Part shown: piece by piece, positions 42,954 to 52,660 of the stretch | Position numbering within the stretch: position 1 is the first letter of the stretch | Layout: every line of letters begins with the position of its first letter | NCBI RefSeq assembly: GCF_000621865.1 | Contig: NZ_KK211360.1 | Coordinates: forward strand, 80,890-144,889 | Source: Pseudobutyrivibrio sp. MD2005 | GTDB taxonomy: Bacteria; Bacillota; Clostridia; Lachnospirales; Lachnospiraceae | DNA length: 64,000 bases | Direction of reading: 5' to 3' | Made by a program: the position numbers and the translations under genes | The notes under the pieces: model-generated | What the model was told of the DNA's origin: nothing | Seen by the model: only the letters and a program-made list of their open reading frames with translations | Database searches by the model: none

Positions 42954-43313
42954 ATGCAAGGTCAGATGGAAACAGAGCTTGGTAAAATTGTTATAGACAC
43001 AGATGTAATTGCGACCTATGCAGGTTCGGTTGCTGTAGAGTGCTTCGGTATTGTAGGCATGGCCGCTGTCAATATGAAAGATGGTTTGGTAAAGCTTCTT
43101 AAGAAGGATTATTTAAACCATGGAATTAGCGTTAACATTGACGAGGAAAACAACATTTCTTTAGATTTCCATGTTATCGTTTCATACGGTATTAGCATTG
43201 AGGCAGTAGCAGCAAATCTCATGGAAACAGTAAAGTATAAAGTATCGTCTTTTACAGGCTTGACAGTTGATACAATAAATATTTATGTTGAAGGCGTCAG
43301 AGTTATTGACTAA
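42954..43313 (+). CDS. Asp23/Gls24 family envelope stress response protein
   Basis: The 119-residue protein belongs to the Asp23 family (LGKIVIDTDVIATYAGSVAVECFGIVGMA and the VSYGISIEAVAANLMETVKYKV block). It is a membrane-associated or cytoplasmic protein of unclear role in cell-envelope homeostasis. In B. subtilis this is YloU, next to the fatty acid kinase YloV (FakA) and the same layout appears here. GGAGG precedes the ATG. Confidence 0.93.
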   Translation: MQGQMETELGKIVIDTDVIATYAGSVAVECFGIVGMAAVNMKDGLVKLLKKDYLNHGISVNIDEENNISLDFHVIVSYGISIEAVAANLMETVKYKVSSFTGLTVDTINIYVEGVRVID

Positions 43314-43326
43314 GGAGGAATTATAC

Positions 43327-44859
43327 GTGGAGATTCAAACAATCGATGCGTCTTTATTAGCAAAGATGTTCCTTGCAGGAGCAAAGAATCTTGAAGCTAA
43401 AAAGGAATGGATAAATGAATTAAATGTTTTCCCTGTACCAGATGGTGATACAGGAACAAACATGACTATGACTATTATGTCAGCTGCTAATGCAGTAATG
43501 GAACTTGATAACCCAGATATGAAGACATTGTCTAAGGCAATTTCTTCAGGTTCTCTTAGAGGAGCTAGAGGTAACTCTGGTGTTATCTTATCTCAGCTTT
43601 TCCGTGGCTTTACAAAGGTAATATCTAGCCATGAAGAGGTTGATGTGCCATTGCTTAACGAAGCTTTTGAAAAGGCTGTACAGACAGCTTATAAGGCTGT
43701 TATGCAACCAAAGGAAGGTACAATCCTTACAGTTGCACGTGCTGCTGCAGATAAGGCTGCCGTAATGTCTAAAAAGACAAAGGATGTTGTTGAGTTTGCT
43801 GAGGCAGTTATCGCTGAAGCAGAAGATACATTAGCACGTACTCCTGATATGCTTCCTGTATTAAAGCAGGCAGGTGTAGTTGATTCCGGCGGACAGGGTC
43901 TCGTTGAGGTTCTTAAGGGTGGTTTTGACGCTCTTATTGGTAAGGAAGTTGATTATACTGCTGAGGCAGTAGAGGCACCTAAGGCTAAGCCAGCTATTTC
44001 TAAATATGCTGTAGAGTTCGTTATCGAATCAGAGAAGCCACTTGCTGCATACCAGATTAAGGAATTAAAGGCTAAGCTTGAAAAGTTAGCTTCAGGCAAG
44101 GTTTCAGATCTTACAATCACAGAGACAAACTCTGATGAAGTTGTATTTACTAGCGAAAAGGATGGTGAGGAGGCTTCTCCTAAGTTTACAGAGCCAGCTA
44201 AGGAAATGGGATTCGTTTCAATAGCTACAGGTGAGGGGCTTACATCAATCTTTACAGAGCTGGGTTGTGACTACATGATTCCAGGTGGTCAGACAATGAA
44301 CCCTAGTACAGATGATATTTTAAGTGCTGTTGCACATGTTAATGCTAAGACAGTATTTGTTTTACCAAACAACAAAAATATCATTCTTGCAGCTAATCAG
44401 GCTGCAGCAATTTGTGAGGATAAGAAGCTTGTTGTTATCCCTACAAAGACTATTCCTCAGGGTATTACAGCTCTTATTTCATTCGCTGCAGATGCTAGCG
44501 TTGAAGAAAATGAGTCTGCTATGACAGAGGAAATCGCTAATGTTAAGACAGGCCAGGTTACATATGCCGTTCGCGATACTATGATTGACAATAAGGAAAT
44601 CACAAAGAACGACTGGATGGGCATGGGCGATTCAGGCCTCTTATCAGTAAATGCTGATATTGATGTTGCATTCAAAGAGATGGTTGATCAGATGGTTACT
44701 GAAGATTCATCTGTTATCTCAATTTACTGGGGCGAAGGCAGTGATCAGTCTAAGGCTGAGGCTCTTGGAGCTGCTGTTCAGGAAAAATATCCTGATCTAG
44801 AGGTTGAAATCTCTGAAGGTGGCCAGGCTGTATACGCATACATTGTTTCAGTGGAGTAA
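43327..44859 (+). CDS. fakA: fatty acid kinase catalytic subunit (DAK2 domain)
   Basis: FakA phosphorylates fatty acids bound by FakB proteins for use in membrane lipids. The protein of about 510 residues has an N-terminal DAK2 kinase domain with FPVPDGDTGTNMTMTI, where aspartates bind Mg-ATP, and SGSLRGARGNSGVILSQL. A C-terminal domain follows (YDYMIPGGQTMNPSTDD-like block), needed for FakB interaction. GTG 43327 with GGAGG 8 nt upstream is the best start; a longer in-frame ATG lies inside the Asp23 gene. It is coupled to Asp23 and recG. No fakB gene is in the window. Confidence 0.92.
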   Translation: MEIQTIDASLLAKMFLAGAKNLEAKKEWINELNVFPVPDGDTGTNMTMTIMSAANAVMELDNPDMKTLSKAISSGSLRGARGNSGVILSQLFRGFTKVISSHEEVDVPLLNEAFEKAVQTAYKAVMQPKEGTILTVARAAADKAAVMSKKTKDVVEFAEAVIAEAEDTLARTPDMLPVLKQAGVVDSGGQGLVEVLKGGFDALIGKEVDYTAEAVEAPKAKPAISKYAVEFVIESEKPLAAYQIKELKAKLEKLASGKVSDLTITETNSDEVVFTSEKDGEEASPKFTEPAKEMGFVSIATGEGLTSIFTELGCDYMIPGGQTMNPSTDDILSAVAHVNAKTVFVLPNNKNIILAANQAAAICEDKKLVVIPTKTIPQGITALISFAADASVEENESAMTEEIANVKTGQVTYAVRDTMIDNKEITKNDWMGMGDSGLLSVNADIDVAFKEMVDQMVTEDSSVISIYWGEGSDQSKAEALGAAVQEKYPDLEVEISEGGQAVYAYIVSVE

Positions 44860-44863
44860 TTAA

Positions 44864-46912
44864 ATGGAATTGTTATCACCAGTAGACACAATAAAAGGTG
44901 TTGGAGAAAAGATAACTAAATTATTAAATAAGTTAGGAGTATATACCATAGAGGATATACTCCTTTTTTTTCCGCGCACCTACTTAATATATCCATCACC
45001 ATCGGTGCCAAATCCTGATAGTGTAGGAAGCTTAATTAGTATTTCAGGAAGAATAAAATATAGCCCTAAGGCTTTTCGTTCTAAAAGCAGGATGGATATT
45101 CTTTCTGTTACTGCTTATGTTGGAGATATACCAGTTGATTTGGTATGGTTCAATTCGAATTATCTAAAAGGGACATTCGAGCCAGGTAAAATATATGTGT
45201 TTTATGGCAGATTAATCAATGATAATGGCCATTACAAGATGTCTCAGCCACAGGTATTTGAGCAGGATAAATACGAGGCTATAAAGCAGCAAATTCTACC
45301 TATTTATCCCCTTTCTAAGGGTCTTAGCAATAATACCGTTACGAAGGCAGTGCGAGAGGCTTTGGAGCACTGTAGGGTTTCTGATGATAGATTGCCTATA
45401 GAGCTTGAAAACAAAAATCAATTTATGCCATATAGCCAAGCTATAAGCACATATCATTTCCCGGAAAGCTTTGATAAGCTTGTGCTTGCTAGAAAGCGTC
45501 TTGCTTATGAGGAAATGTTTTTCTTTATCTTAAATTCAAGGCTACAGGAAAACAATGTTGCTGCTTATCCTAATCAATTTGAGATTAGTCATCATAAAGA
45601 AGTAGATGATTTTATGGCGCAGTTGCCTTTTTCATTGACTAATGATCAACAAAAGGTTTTAGATGATATTCGCGAAGATTTGCTAGGTGAATTTGTTTCC
45701 CAACGATTGATACAAGGAGATGTAGGAAGCGGTAAAACGATTGTGGCTTTCCTTGCGATGCTTGATGCAGCGCTGTCAGGATATCAGTCTGCAATTATGG
45801 CACCAACAGAAGTTCTTGCAAAGCAGCATTACTACACATTTTCTAAATGGGTGGAGGATTCAGGGCTTGATATACCGGTTGCCTTATTTACAGGTTCAAT
45901 GAAGGTCTCTGAGAAAAAAGCAATGCAAAAGCTTGTGGACGATAATTCTAATTGTATGATAATTGGAACACATGCTCTTATTTCTGAGGGAAGAGAGTTT
46001 AGGGAACTGGCTCTTGTAATCACAGATGAACAGCACCGTTTTGGTGTTCAGCAAAGAGATAAGCTTTCGGGAAAGGGCAATCATCCTCATATAATTGTAA
46101 TGTCAGCTACACCAATTCCTCGTACACTTGCTATGATTCTATATGGAAATATGCACGTTTCAGCCATAAAAGAATTGCCAGCTAACAGACTTCCGATTAA
46201 GACCTGTGTAATCAAGGAAAGTATGAGAAAAAGCGCCTACAAATTCGTTGTAGATGAAATTGCAAAGGGGCATCAAGTGTATATTATTTGTCCTCTTGTG
46301 GAAGCATCAGAGACAACTGAAGCACAGAATGTAACTGACTATAGCAAAAAGCTTAAGGATTATCTTGGGGACGATTATCGTATAGGCGTATTACATGGCA
46401 AAATGAAGCCTGCTGAAAAGAATCAGGTTATGGATGAATTTGCAAGGCATGAGACAGATATTTTGGTTTCTACCACTGTTGTTGAGGTAGGCGTAAATGT
46501 ACCTAATGCCACAGTAATGATGATTGAAAATGCCAATAGATTTGGACTTGCAGCTCTACATCAGCTTAGAGGAAGAGTTGGTAGAGGTGATGCACAAAGC
46601 TATTGTATTCTCATGAATGCCAGCCCTGACAATAGAGAATCGGAACGACTCAATATAATGCTTAAATCAAATGATGGATTTTATATTGCTAAGGAGGACT
46701 TAAAGCTTAGAGGTCCAGGAGATATGTTTGGCGTGCGACAAAGTGGTGAATTTAGCTTTAGGGTAGCAGATATATATCAGGATGCTGACGAATTAGAAAT
46801 GGCTTCAGAAGATGTTGATATGATAATAAAAGAAGACCCAAACTTAGAATCACATCCTAAGCTTAGGTCCACACTTAACTCATTCCTCGCCGACCAGTTT
46901 TACGTGCTCTAG
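44864..46912 (+). CDS. recG: ATP-dependent DNA helicase RecG
   Basis: RecG remodels stalled forks and recombination intermediates. The 682 residues carry a wedge/OB domain (GVGEKITKLLNKLGVYTIEDILLFFPR), Walker A GDVGSGKTIVA, the DEQHRFG (DExH) box, SATPIPRT, and the C-terminal TRG region LHQLRGRVGRGDAQSYC. It starts 4 nt after fakA. The 3' end overlaps the 3' end of convergent rqcH by 33 nt, and its terminator lies inside that gene. Confidence 0.97.
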   Translation: MELLSPVDTIKGVGEKITKLLNKLGVYTIEDILLFFPRTYLIYPSPSVPNPDSVGSLISISGRIKYSPKAFRSKSRMDILSVTAYVGDIPVDLVWFNSNYLKGTFEPGKIYVFYGRLINDNGHYKMSQPQVFEQDKYEAIKQQILPIYPLSKGLSNNTVTKAVREALEHCRVSDDRLPIELENKNQFMPYSQAISTYHFPESFDKLVLARKRLAYEEMFFFILNSRLQENNVAAYPNQFEISHHKEVDDFMAQLPFSLTNDQQKVLDDIREDLLGEFVSQRLIQGDVGSGKTIVAFLAMLDAALSGYQSAIMAPTEVLAKQHYYTFSKWVEDSGLDIPVALFTGSMKVSEKKAMQKLVDDNSNCMIIGTHALISEGREFRELALVITDEQHRFGVQQRDKLSGKGNHPHIIVMSATPIPRTLAMILYGNMHVSAIKELPANRLPIKTCVIKESMRKSAYKFVVDEIAKGHQVYIICPLVEASETTEAQNVTDYSKKLKDYLGDDYRIGVLHGKMKPAEKNQVMDEFARHETDILVSTTVVEVGVNVPNATVMMIENANRFGLAALHQLRGRVGRGDAQSYCILMNASPDNRESERLNIMLKSNDGFYIAKEDLKLRGPGDMFGVRQSGEFSFRVADIYQDADELEMASEDVDMIIKEDPNLESHPKLRSTLNSFLADQFYVL

Positions 46913-48631
46913 AGTTGGAGTTGCTATTAATGAATAATTAGTATAATAAACTACAAAGCCTGCTACTGAGCTAGCGGGCTTTTTTACGTTCTTCTTTTGG
47001 AGATAATCTATCTCGACTTTATCAGTGTCTCGTCCAGAAGAGTAGTAAGCTGCAAGCTCCGCTGCGTATTCGTACGTGCTGTCAGGCAATTCTTTTCCAT
47101 TTGTTTTAACGATAACATGACTGCCATGGATTTTCTTGGTATGGAACCACCAATCGTTTCCTGTAGCAAATTTAAATGTGAGTTCATCATTTTGATAATT
47201 GTTTTTACCCACGTAAATATCAAAGCCATTGTCATCAATAAAGTGAAGAGGCTTGCTCTTTTTTGATTTTTCTTTTTTATTTCCTGCATGCTTTTTGATA
47301 AAACCATGGTCGGAAAGCTCGCGTCTGATATCTGCCAAATCTGTTTCATTTTCAGCAATATTAAGTGCAGCTTCGATTGATTTTAAAAGCTCTAATTCCT
47401 GCTTTGATTGTTCGATATAAGTATCAAGTGCTTCGGCAGTACGTTTAAGCTTTGCGTATTTATCGAAATATTTTTTTGCATTTTCTGATGCTGATAAATC
47501 AGGATCCAGGGGAATAGTGAGCTCATTGTTATCATAGTAATTGATTACTGTGATTGATTTATCCTGAGGCTTTGCACTATAACCGTAGGTGTGAAGCATT
47601 TCACCGTAAAGCTTATACTTATCGCGTTTTTGTGTATCTTTTAGTTGTTTGAGCTGTAAATCTAATTTTTTAGAAGCACGCTCAATGTGGTTTGAAATAA
47701 TCTTTCGCAGATCAGATGATTTCTGCCTGATATTTGTGTAAGCATTTCTTTTAGCGTAAAACTCTACAAGCACCTGAGACATTGTAGGGTAATCTTTAGA
47801 TTCCATATCTGCATACATAGAAAGTGGAATTGGAGCATACTCAAGTGGCTTATCGGTGCTTTGATCGATAACGATGTTGTAGCTGTAATTATTGTTATTG
47901 ATATCATCCATCAATCCACTAAAAGCTGCATACAAGCGGTCTTTGTGCTCGTCGAATAAAGAAGCGTTGCTTGCATCTGAATCTATTGAAGCTCTATAAC
48001 AGATTTCGTTGGCAATTGTAGGACTGATTCCAATAAAAGAAGACATAATAGCCTTGAATACTGAATTGCTTTGTTTTAGAACAACATTTTTAAAATAGTC
48101 TTCAGTTGCTTCGAAAGGATTGATTTTACCTTCCTGAGCAGGAATAAAATAATCTCTTCCAGGTAAAACTTCTCTGACTGAGCTGACTGATGCAGGAATA
48201 TGCTTGATAGAATCGAGGATCATATTATCTTCGTTGCAGAAAATTATATTGGAATGCTTACCCATAATTTCTACATAAAGATATTTGAATGTGATATCGC
48301 CCATTTCATTCAAATGCTGAATTTTAAATCTCACTGCACGTTCAAGGCCAAGCTGACTGATTTCGATGATGCGTCCGGCGCCAATATGCTTTCTGAGAAG
48401 CATGCAAAAACCAGGTGCTGTCGCTGGAGCAGGTTTGTTATCTGAAGTGAGATACATAAAAGGGAGAGAAGCGTTGGCTGAGATTAGTAAACGCTTATTT
48501 CCATCTGGTGTATTTATTGTAATAAGTAGTTCTTCGCGCTCAGGCTGAGAAATTTTATTTATCTTTCCGTTTAATAATTTTTCGTTAAATTCATGCACAA
48601 GAGCATGAATTGAAATACCATCTAGTGCCAT
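46880..48631 (-). CDS. rqcH: NFACT family ribosome quality control protein RqcH
   Basis: RqcH (Rqc2 homologue, formerly fibronectin-binding protein) adds alanine tails to stalled nascent chains on 50S subunits. The 583 residues have the NFACT-N domain (MALDGISIHALVHEFNEKLLNGKINK), a helix-hairpin region with coiled coils (about 290-420) and NFACT-R (GNDWWFHTKKIHGSHVIVKT). AAAGGA precedes the start. The 3' end overlaps recG. Confidence 0.95.
   Translation of the reverse strand: MALDGISIHALVHEFNEKLLNGKINKISQPEREELLITINTPDGNKRLLISANASLPFMYLTSDNKPAPATAPGFCMLLRKHIGAGRIIEISQLGLERAVRFKIQHLNEMGDITFKYLYVEIMGKHSNIIFCNEDNMILDSIKHIPASVSSVREVLPGRDYFIPAQEGKINPFEATEDYFKNVVLKQSNSVFKAIMSSFIGISPTIANEICYRASIDSDASNASLFDEHKDRLYAAFSGLMDDINNNNYSYNIVIDQSTDKPLEYAPIPLSMYADMESKDYPTMSQVLVEFYAKRNAYTNIRQKSSDLRKIISNHIERASKKLDLQLKQLKDTQKRDKYKLYGEMLHTYGYSAKPQDKSITVINYYDNNELTIPLDPDLSASENAKKYFDKYAKLKRTAEALDTYIEQSKQELELLKSIEAALNIAENETDLADIRRELSDHGFIKKHAGNKKEKSKKSKPLHFIDDNGFDIYVGKNNYQNDELTFKFATGNDWWFHTKKIHGSHVIVKTNGKELPDSTYEYAAELAAYYSSGRDTDKVEIDYLQKKNVKKPASSVAGFVVYYTNYSLIATPTLEHVKLVGEE
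46956..46987 (+). terminator. recG terminator located inside the rqcH coding region
   Basis: The arms 46956-46965 and 46972-46981 form a 10-bp stem with one G-U pair around a six-base loop, followed by a T-run. On the minus strand it is coding sequence for the last part of rqcH. Confidence 0.7.
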
Positions 48632-48757
48632 AGTTTAGTCCTTTCTCATATTGACTATAATCATACATTTAATTATAATAATTTACAACTATGTACACTT
48701 CAGATTATTGTCGAAAGAAATAGTCTAAAGTCTACTTATTTCGTTAAGGAGACACTT

Positions 48758-49636
48758 ATGGTTCGTAGTATGACAGGATATGGCAAGGGCTTTGCAGAGA
48801 ATAGTGATGCTCGTGTCACAATCGAAATGAAATCTGTTAATCACAGATATTTAGATTTAAATATCAAGCTTCCAAAGAAACTTAATTTCTTAGAAAGTCA
48901 AATTAGAAACAAAATCAGCGAAAGTATTTTCAGGGGTAAGGTAGATCTTTATATCACGCTAAATGAGCATGCAGATGCTTGCTATACAGTATCTGTTAAT
49001 AATGCTATGGCCAAATCTTACTTAGATGCTATTTCAGATATGGCATCATCACTTGGCATTGATAACGATATGAAGGCTAGCAACATCGTCAGACTTCCTG
49101 ATGTTATTGAGCTTGAGGAGAGCGATTCTGATGAGGATAGCTTAAAAGAGCTTGTAATGAGCGCTCTTTCGGATTGTATTGCTCAGTTTGTTGAATCGCG
49201 TATTGCAGAGGGCAAGCGCCTTCAGGCGGATCTTGTTTCTAAGATGGATGAAATGCTTACACTTGTAGATAAGCTTGAGGCCCGCAGCCCACAGATTATC
49301 GAGGAATACAAGGCTAAACTTTCAGCTAAGATAAAAGAGCTTCTTGATGACAATAAAATCGATGAGAATCGTATTGCTCAGGAAGTTACTATCTATGCAG
49401 ATAAGGTTTGCATTGATGAGGAAATGGTTCGTCTTAAGAGCCATGTTGTGGAGACTCGCTCAGTATTTGATTTAGATAAAGAGGTTGGTAGAAAGCTTGA
49501 CTTCCTTGCTCAGGAGCTCAATCGCGAAGCTAACACAATCCTTTCTAAATCTACCGATGTAGAAATCGCTGACATAGGTATCACTCTTAAGACACTTATT
49601 GAGAAAGTTAGAGAACAGATTCAGAATATAGAATAA
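48758..49636 (+). CDS. YicC family endoribonuclease
   Basis: The 292-residue protein opens MVRSMTGYGKGFAENSDARVTIEMKSVNHRYLDLNIKLP, the diagnostic YicC N-terminus, and ends with the DUF1732 block (ELNREANTILSKSTDVEI). In E. coli YicC acts as an endoribonuclease. AAGGAG lies upstream. It is followed 1 nt later by remA and leads the operon yicC, remA, gmk, rpoZ, rimO, pgsA. Confidence 0.95.
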   Translation: MVRSMTGYGKGFAENSDARVTIEMKSVNHRYLDLNIKLPKKLNFLESQIRNKISESIFRGKVDLYITLNEHADACYTVSVNNAMAKSYLDAISDMASSLGIDNDMKASNIVRLPDVIELEESDSDEDSLKELVMSALSDCIAQFVESRIAEGKRLQADLVSKMDEMLTLVDKLEARSPQIIEEYKAKLSAKIKELLDDNKIDENRIAQEVTIYADKVCIDEEMVRLKSHVVETRSVFDLDKEVGRKLDFLAQELNREANTILSKSTDVEIADIGITLKTLIEKVREQIQNIE

Positions 49637-49637
49637 T

Positions 49638-49898
49638 ATGTCATTTATTAATATTGGTTTTGGAAATATAATTAATAGTACAAAGATTGTATCTATGGTT
49701 ACCTCCGACTCGGCACCTGCCAAGAGAATCGTTGCGAACGCAAAAGAAAAGGGCAATATCATCGATGCCACACAAGGACGTAGGACTAGGTGTGTGATTA
49801 TATGCGACGATCACGTTGTTTTATCAGCACTAATGCCGGATACAATTGCAAATAGAATTAGCGATAATTCGTTTAAGGAGGACTTCGATAATGATTAA
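49638..49898 (+). CDS. remA: RemA family extracellular matrix regulator (DUF370)
   Basis: RemA of B. subtilis (YlzA) is a DNA-binding activator of biofilm matrix genes. The 86-residue protein starts FINIGFGNIINSTKIVSMVTSDSAP and has ATQGRRTRCVIICDDHVVLSA, the DUF370 core. The position between yicC and gmk is conserved in Firmicutes. Its end overlaps gmk by 8 nt. Confidence 0.9.
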   Translation: MSFINIGFGNIINSTKIVSMVTSDSAPAKRIVANAKEKGNIIDATQGRRTRCVIICDDHVVLSALMPDTIANRISDNSFKEDFDND

Positions 49899-50529
49899 TG
49901 ATAAGGGCCTTGTTATTGTTCTTTCAGGCTTTTCAGGAGCCGGCAAAGGCACAATCATGAAGCATCTTTTAGATGCACATCCAAACGACTATAATCTTTC
50001 AATTTCTGCTACTACACGTAACATACGTGCAGGTGAGCAGGATGGTAGAGAATACTTCTTTAAGACTAGAGAAGAATTCGATTCCATGATAGAGAATGAT
50101 GAGTTGCTTGAGTATGCCACATTCAATGGCAATTCTTACGGCACACCACGTGCTTATGTAGAGCAGCTTATTGAAAGAAAAAAGGATGTTATCCTTGAGA
50201 TTGAGATTCAGGGTGCTCTTCAGGTTAAGAAAATGTACCCAGATGCATTGTTACTTTTCACAATGCCACCATCTGCCAAGGAGCTTGAAAACAGACTCGT
50301 AGGTAGAGGCACAGAGACACCTGAGGTTATTGCACAGCGTCTTGCAATTTCATGCAAGGAATCGCAGTACATGGGTCAGTATGATTACCTGATTGTAAAT
50401 GATTCTTTAGAGAGAGCTGTAGATCAGGTTCATAATATAATTCAAGCTGAACATTTTAGAGTTGATAGAAATCGTTCAGCAATCAAAGAAATGCAAGAAC
50501 AATTAAAGATGTTTGAAAGGAGCAATTAA
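49891..50529 (+). CDS. gmk: guanylate kinase
   Basis: Gmk makes GDP from GMP. The protein of about 212 residues has the P-loop LSGFSGAGKGTIMKHL, SATTRNIRAGEQDGREYFF for GMP binding, and EIQGALQVKKMYPDALLLF. ATG 49891 overlaps the remA stop; GGAGG precedes it at normal distance, and the longer open frame upstream would lie in remA. Confidence 0.96.
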   Translation: MINDKGLVIVLSGFSGAGKGTIMKHLLDAHPNDYNLSISATTRNIRAGEQDGREYFFKTREEFDSMIENDELLEYATFNGNSYGTPRAYVEQLIERKKDVILEIEIQGALQVKKMYPDALLLFTMPPSAKELENRLVGRGTETPEVIAQRLAISCKESQYMGQYDYLIVNDSLERAVDQVHNIIQAEHFRVDRNRSAIKEMQEQLKMFERSN

Positions 50530-50531
50530 TT

Positions 50532-50774
50532 ATGATACATCCATCTTATGTAGAACTTATGGAAAAGGTAAATGAGAACGTAGAGGTTGGCGAGGAGCCA
50601 GTTGTTAATAGTCGTTACACAATCGTTGCTGCAACAGCAAAGCGTGCACGTCAGATTATCGACGGTGCAGATCCACTTATCCCAGCTGAAAAGGGTGAAA
50701 AGCCACTTTCAATTGCTGTAAATGAGCTTAACGAAGGTGCTATCAAGATTATTAATGAGGATGCAAATAACTAA
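50532..50774 (+). CDS. rpoZ: RNA polymerase omega subunit
   Basis: The 80-residue protein begins MIHPSYVELMEKVNENVEVGEEPVVNSRYTIVAATAKRARQII, the omega signature, with the conserved AKRAR motif. It stabilises beta-prime in the polymerase. The gene is packed between gmk (2-nt gap) and rimO (3-nt gap), the usual location. Confidence 0.95.
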   Translation: MIHPSYVELMEKVNENVEVGEEPVVNSRYTIVAATAKRARQIIDGADPLIPAEKGEKPLSIAVNELNEGAIKIINEDANN

Positions 50775-50777
50775 TAT

Positions 50778-52106
50778 ATGAATGTACTATTTGTTTCTTT
50801 AGGTTGTGATAAAAACCTTGTTGATTCCGAGCATATGCTTGGTGATTTGATGGATAACGGATTTAGCATTTGTGACAGCGAAGAGGATGCAGATATCATT
50901 GTTGTCAACACATGTTCTTTTATAGCAGATGCTATGGAGGAAAGCATCCAGACCATCATCGATTTAGGCGCATACAAAGAAAACGGCCGTCTCAAAGGCT
51001 TGATTGTTACAGGTTGTTTGGGACAGCGTTTCACAGAAGATATTCTCAAGGATTTGCCAGAGGTTGATGCTATTATCGGCACCAATTCTTATGATGAGCT
51101 TGTTAATGCTATCAATATCATCCTTGAGAAACATGATGAAGTTCCTGTATTTAAGAAGGATTTAGTGGGGCTTCCTAGAGATGGCCGTAGAGTTCTTACT
51201 ACAGGTGGTCATTATGCTTACCTTAAGATTGCAGAAGGCTGCAACAAACGTTGCACCTATTGTGCAATCCCATATATCCGTGGTAATTACCGTTCAGTTC
51301 CTATGGAACAGCTTATTGCAGAAGCCAAAGAACTGGTAGCTGGTGGTGTTAAGGAGCTTATCCTTGTTGCCCAGGAGACTACAGTTTACGGTATTGATAT
51401 TTATGGCGGCAAAAGCCTTACAAAGCTTTTACACGAGCTGTGCAAAATCGAAGATCTTCAATGGATACGTATTCTTTATGCTTATCCAGAAGAAATCACT
51501 GATGAGTTGATTCAGTGTATGGCCACAGAGCCAAAGATTTGTCACTACATCGATATGCCTATACAGCATTGTAATGATGATATTCTTAAATCGATGGGTC
51601 GAAAGACCAACAAAGCAGATATTATGAATATCGCTGCAAGGCTAAGAAACGCCATGCCTGATATTTCTCTCAGAACTACACTTATTTGTGGTTTTCCTGG
51701 AGAGACAGAGGCTATGCATGAGGAGCTTCTTCAGTTTATTAAGGATATGTCATTTGATAGACTTGGTGCTTTCGCTTATTCCCGTGAAGATGGCACAGTA
51801 GCTGCCGAAATGGAGAATCAAGTGGAAGATTCCCTCAAGGAAAAATGGCTTGAAGAAGTTATGCTTTGTCAGAAAGATATTTCGCTTTCTAACAATGAAA
51901 AATACATCGGTCGTACATTAAAGGTTTTCATTGAGGGTAAGTTACCTGAAGATGGAGTCTTCATTGGTAGAACATATCGAGATACACCATCAGTTGATGG
52001 ATTTATTTTTGTAAACAGTGAAACCGAGCTTGTTAGTGGTCAGTTCGTAGAAGTGACTGTTACAGGCTTTGATGAATATGATTTAATAGGAGATGTAAAG
52101 TTATGA
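50778..52106 (+). CDS. rimO: ribosomal protein S12 methylthiotransferase RimO
   Basis: RimO is a radical SAM enzyme that methylthiolates an aspartate of S12. The 442 residues show the N-terminal cluster motif SLGCDKNLVDSEHMLG, VNTCSFIADAMEES, the radical SAM motif EGCNKRCTYCAIPYIRGNY and a TRAM domain. The SLGC-KN-VDSE pattern and IRG after the cysteines separate it from MiaB. It overlaps pgsA by 4 nt. Confidence 0.95.
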   Translation: MNVLFVSLGCDKNLVDSEHMLGDLMDNGFSICDSEEDADIIVVNTCSFIADAMEESIQTIIDLGAYKENGRLKGLIVTGCLGQRFTEDILKDLPEVDAIIGTNSYDELVNAINIILEKHDEVPVFKKDLVGLPRDGRRVLTTGGHYAYLKIAEGCNKRCTYCAIPYIRGNYRSVPMEQLIAEAKELVAGGVKELILVAQETTVYGIDIYGGKSLTKLLHELCKIEDLQWIRILYAYPEEITDELIQCMATEPKICHYIDMPIQHCNDDILKSMGRKTNKADIMNIAARLRNAMPDISLRTTLICGFPGETEAMHEELLQFIKDMSFDRLGAFAYSREDGTVAAEMENQVEDSLKEKWLEEVMLCQKDISLSNNEKYIGRTLKVFIEGKLPEDGVFIGRTYRDTPSVDGFIFVNSETELVSGQFVEVTVTGFDEYDLIGDVKL

Positions 52107-52660
52107 ATTTACCAAACAAATTAACACTATTTAGAGTAATTTTAATTCCTTTTTTTGTATTCTTTTTACTTTTAGGCAACGCTCTTGACGACAATCTTGC
52201 TCTTAGAATTTTGGCAGATTTAGTATTTATCGTTGCATCACTTACAGATATGCTTGATGGTAAGATTGCCAGAAAGTACAATCTTGTAACTAACTTTGGA
52301 AAGTTTATGGATCCACTTGCTGATAAGCTTTTGGTTTGCTCAGCTATGATTTGTCTTGTTGCAACAAAACAGCTTTATGCATGGTTCGTAATCATTATTG
52401 TAGCAAGAGAGTTTATTATCTCAGGCTTCAGACTTATTGCTGCTGAAAATGGTATTGTAATTGCAGCCAATATCTTTGGTAAGATTAAGACAGTTACTCA
52501 GATGATTATGATTATTATCTTAGTAGCTGTTGCAGGAAAGACACCTACATTCCTTTATGTACTTGGACAGATTTTTGTTTGGGTATCACTTGTAATGACA
52601 GTTCTTTCACTTGTTATTTATATTTACCAGAACAGCGAAGTTCTTAAGGAGCAGAAATAA
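52103..52660 (+). CDS. pgsA: CDP-diacylglycerol-glycerol-3-phosphate 3-phosphatidyltransferase
   Basis: PgsA makes phosphatidylglycerol phosphate. The 185 residues contain four or so membrane helices and the CDP-alcohol phosphotransferase signature with D-G-x2-A-R (DMLDGKIARKYNLVTNFGKFMDPLADKLL), where the aspartates coordinate metal. It overlaps rimO (4 nt) and cinA (1 nt). Confidence 0.95.
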   Translation: MNLPNKLTLFRVILIPFFVFFLLLGNALDDNLALRILADLVFIVASLTDMLDGKIARKYNLVTNFGKFMDPLADKLLVCSAMICLVATKQLYAWFVIIIVAREFIISGFRLIAAENGIVIAANIFGKIKTVTQMIMIIILVAVAGKTPTFLYVLGQIFVWVSLVMTVLSLVIYIYQNSEVLKEQK

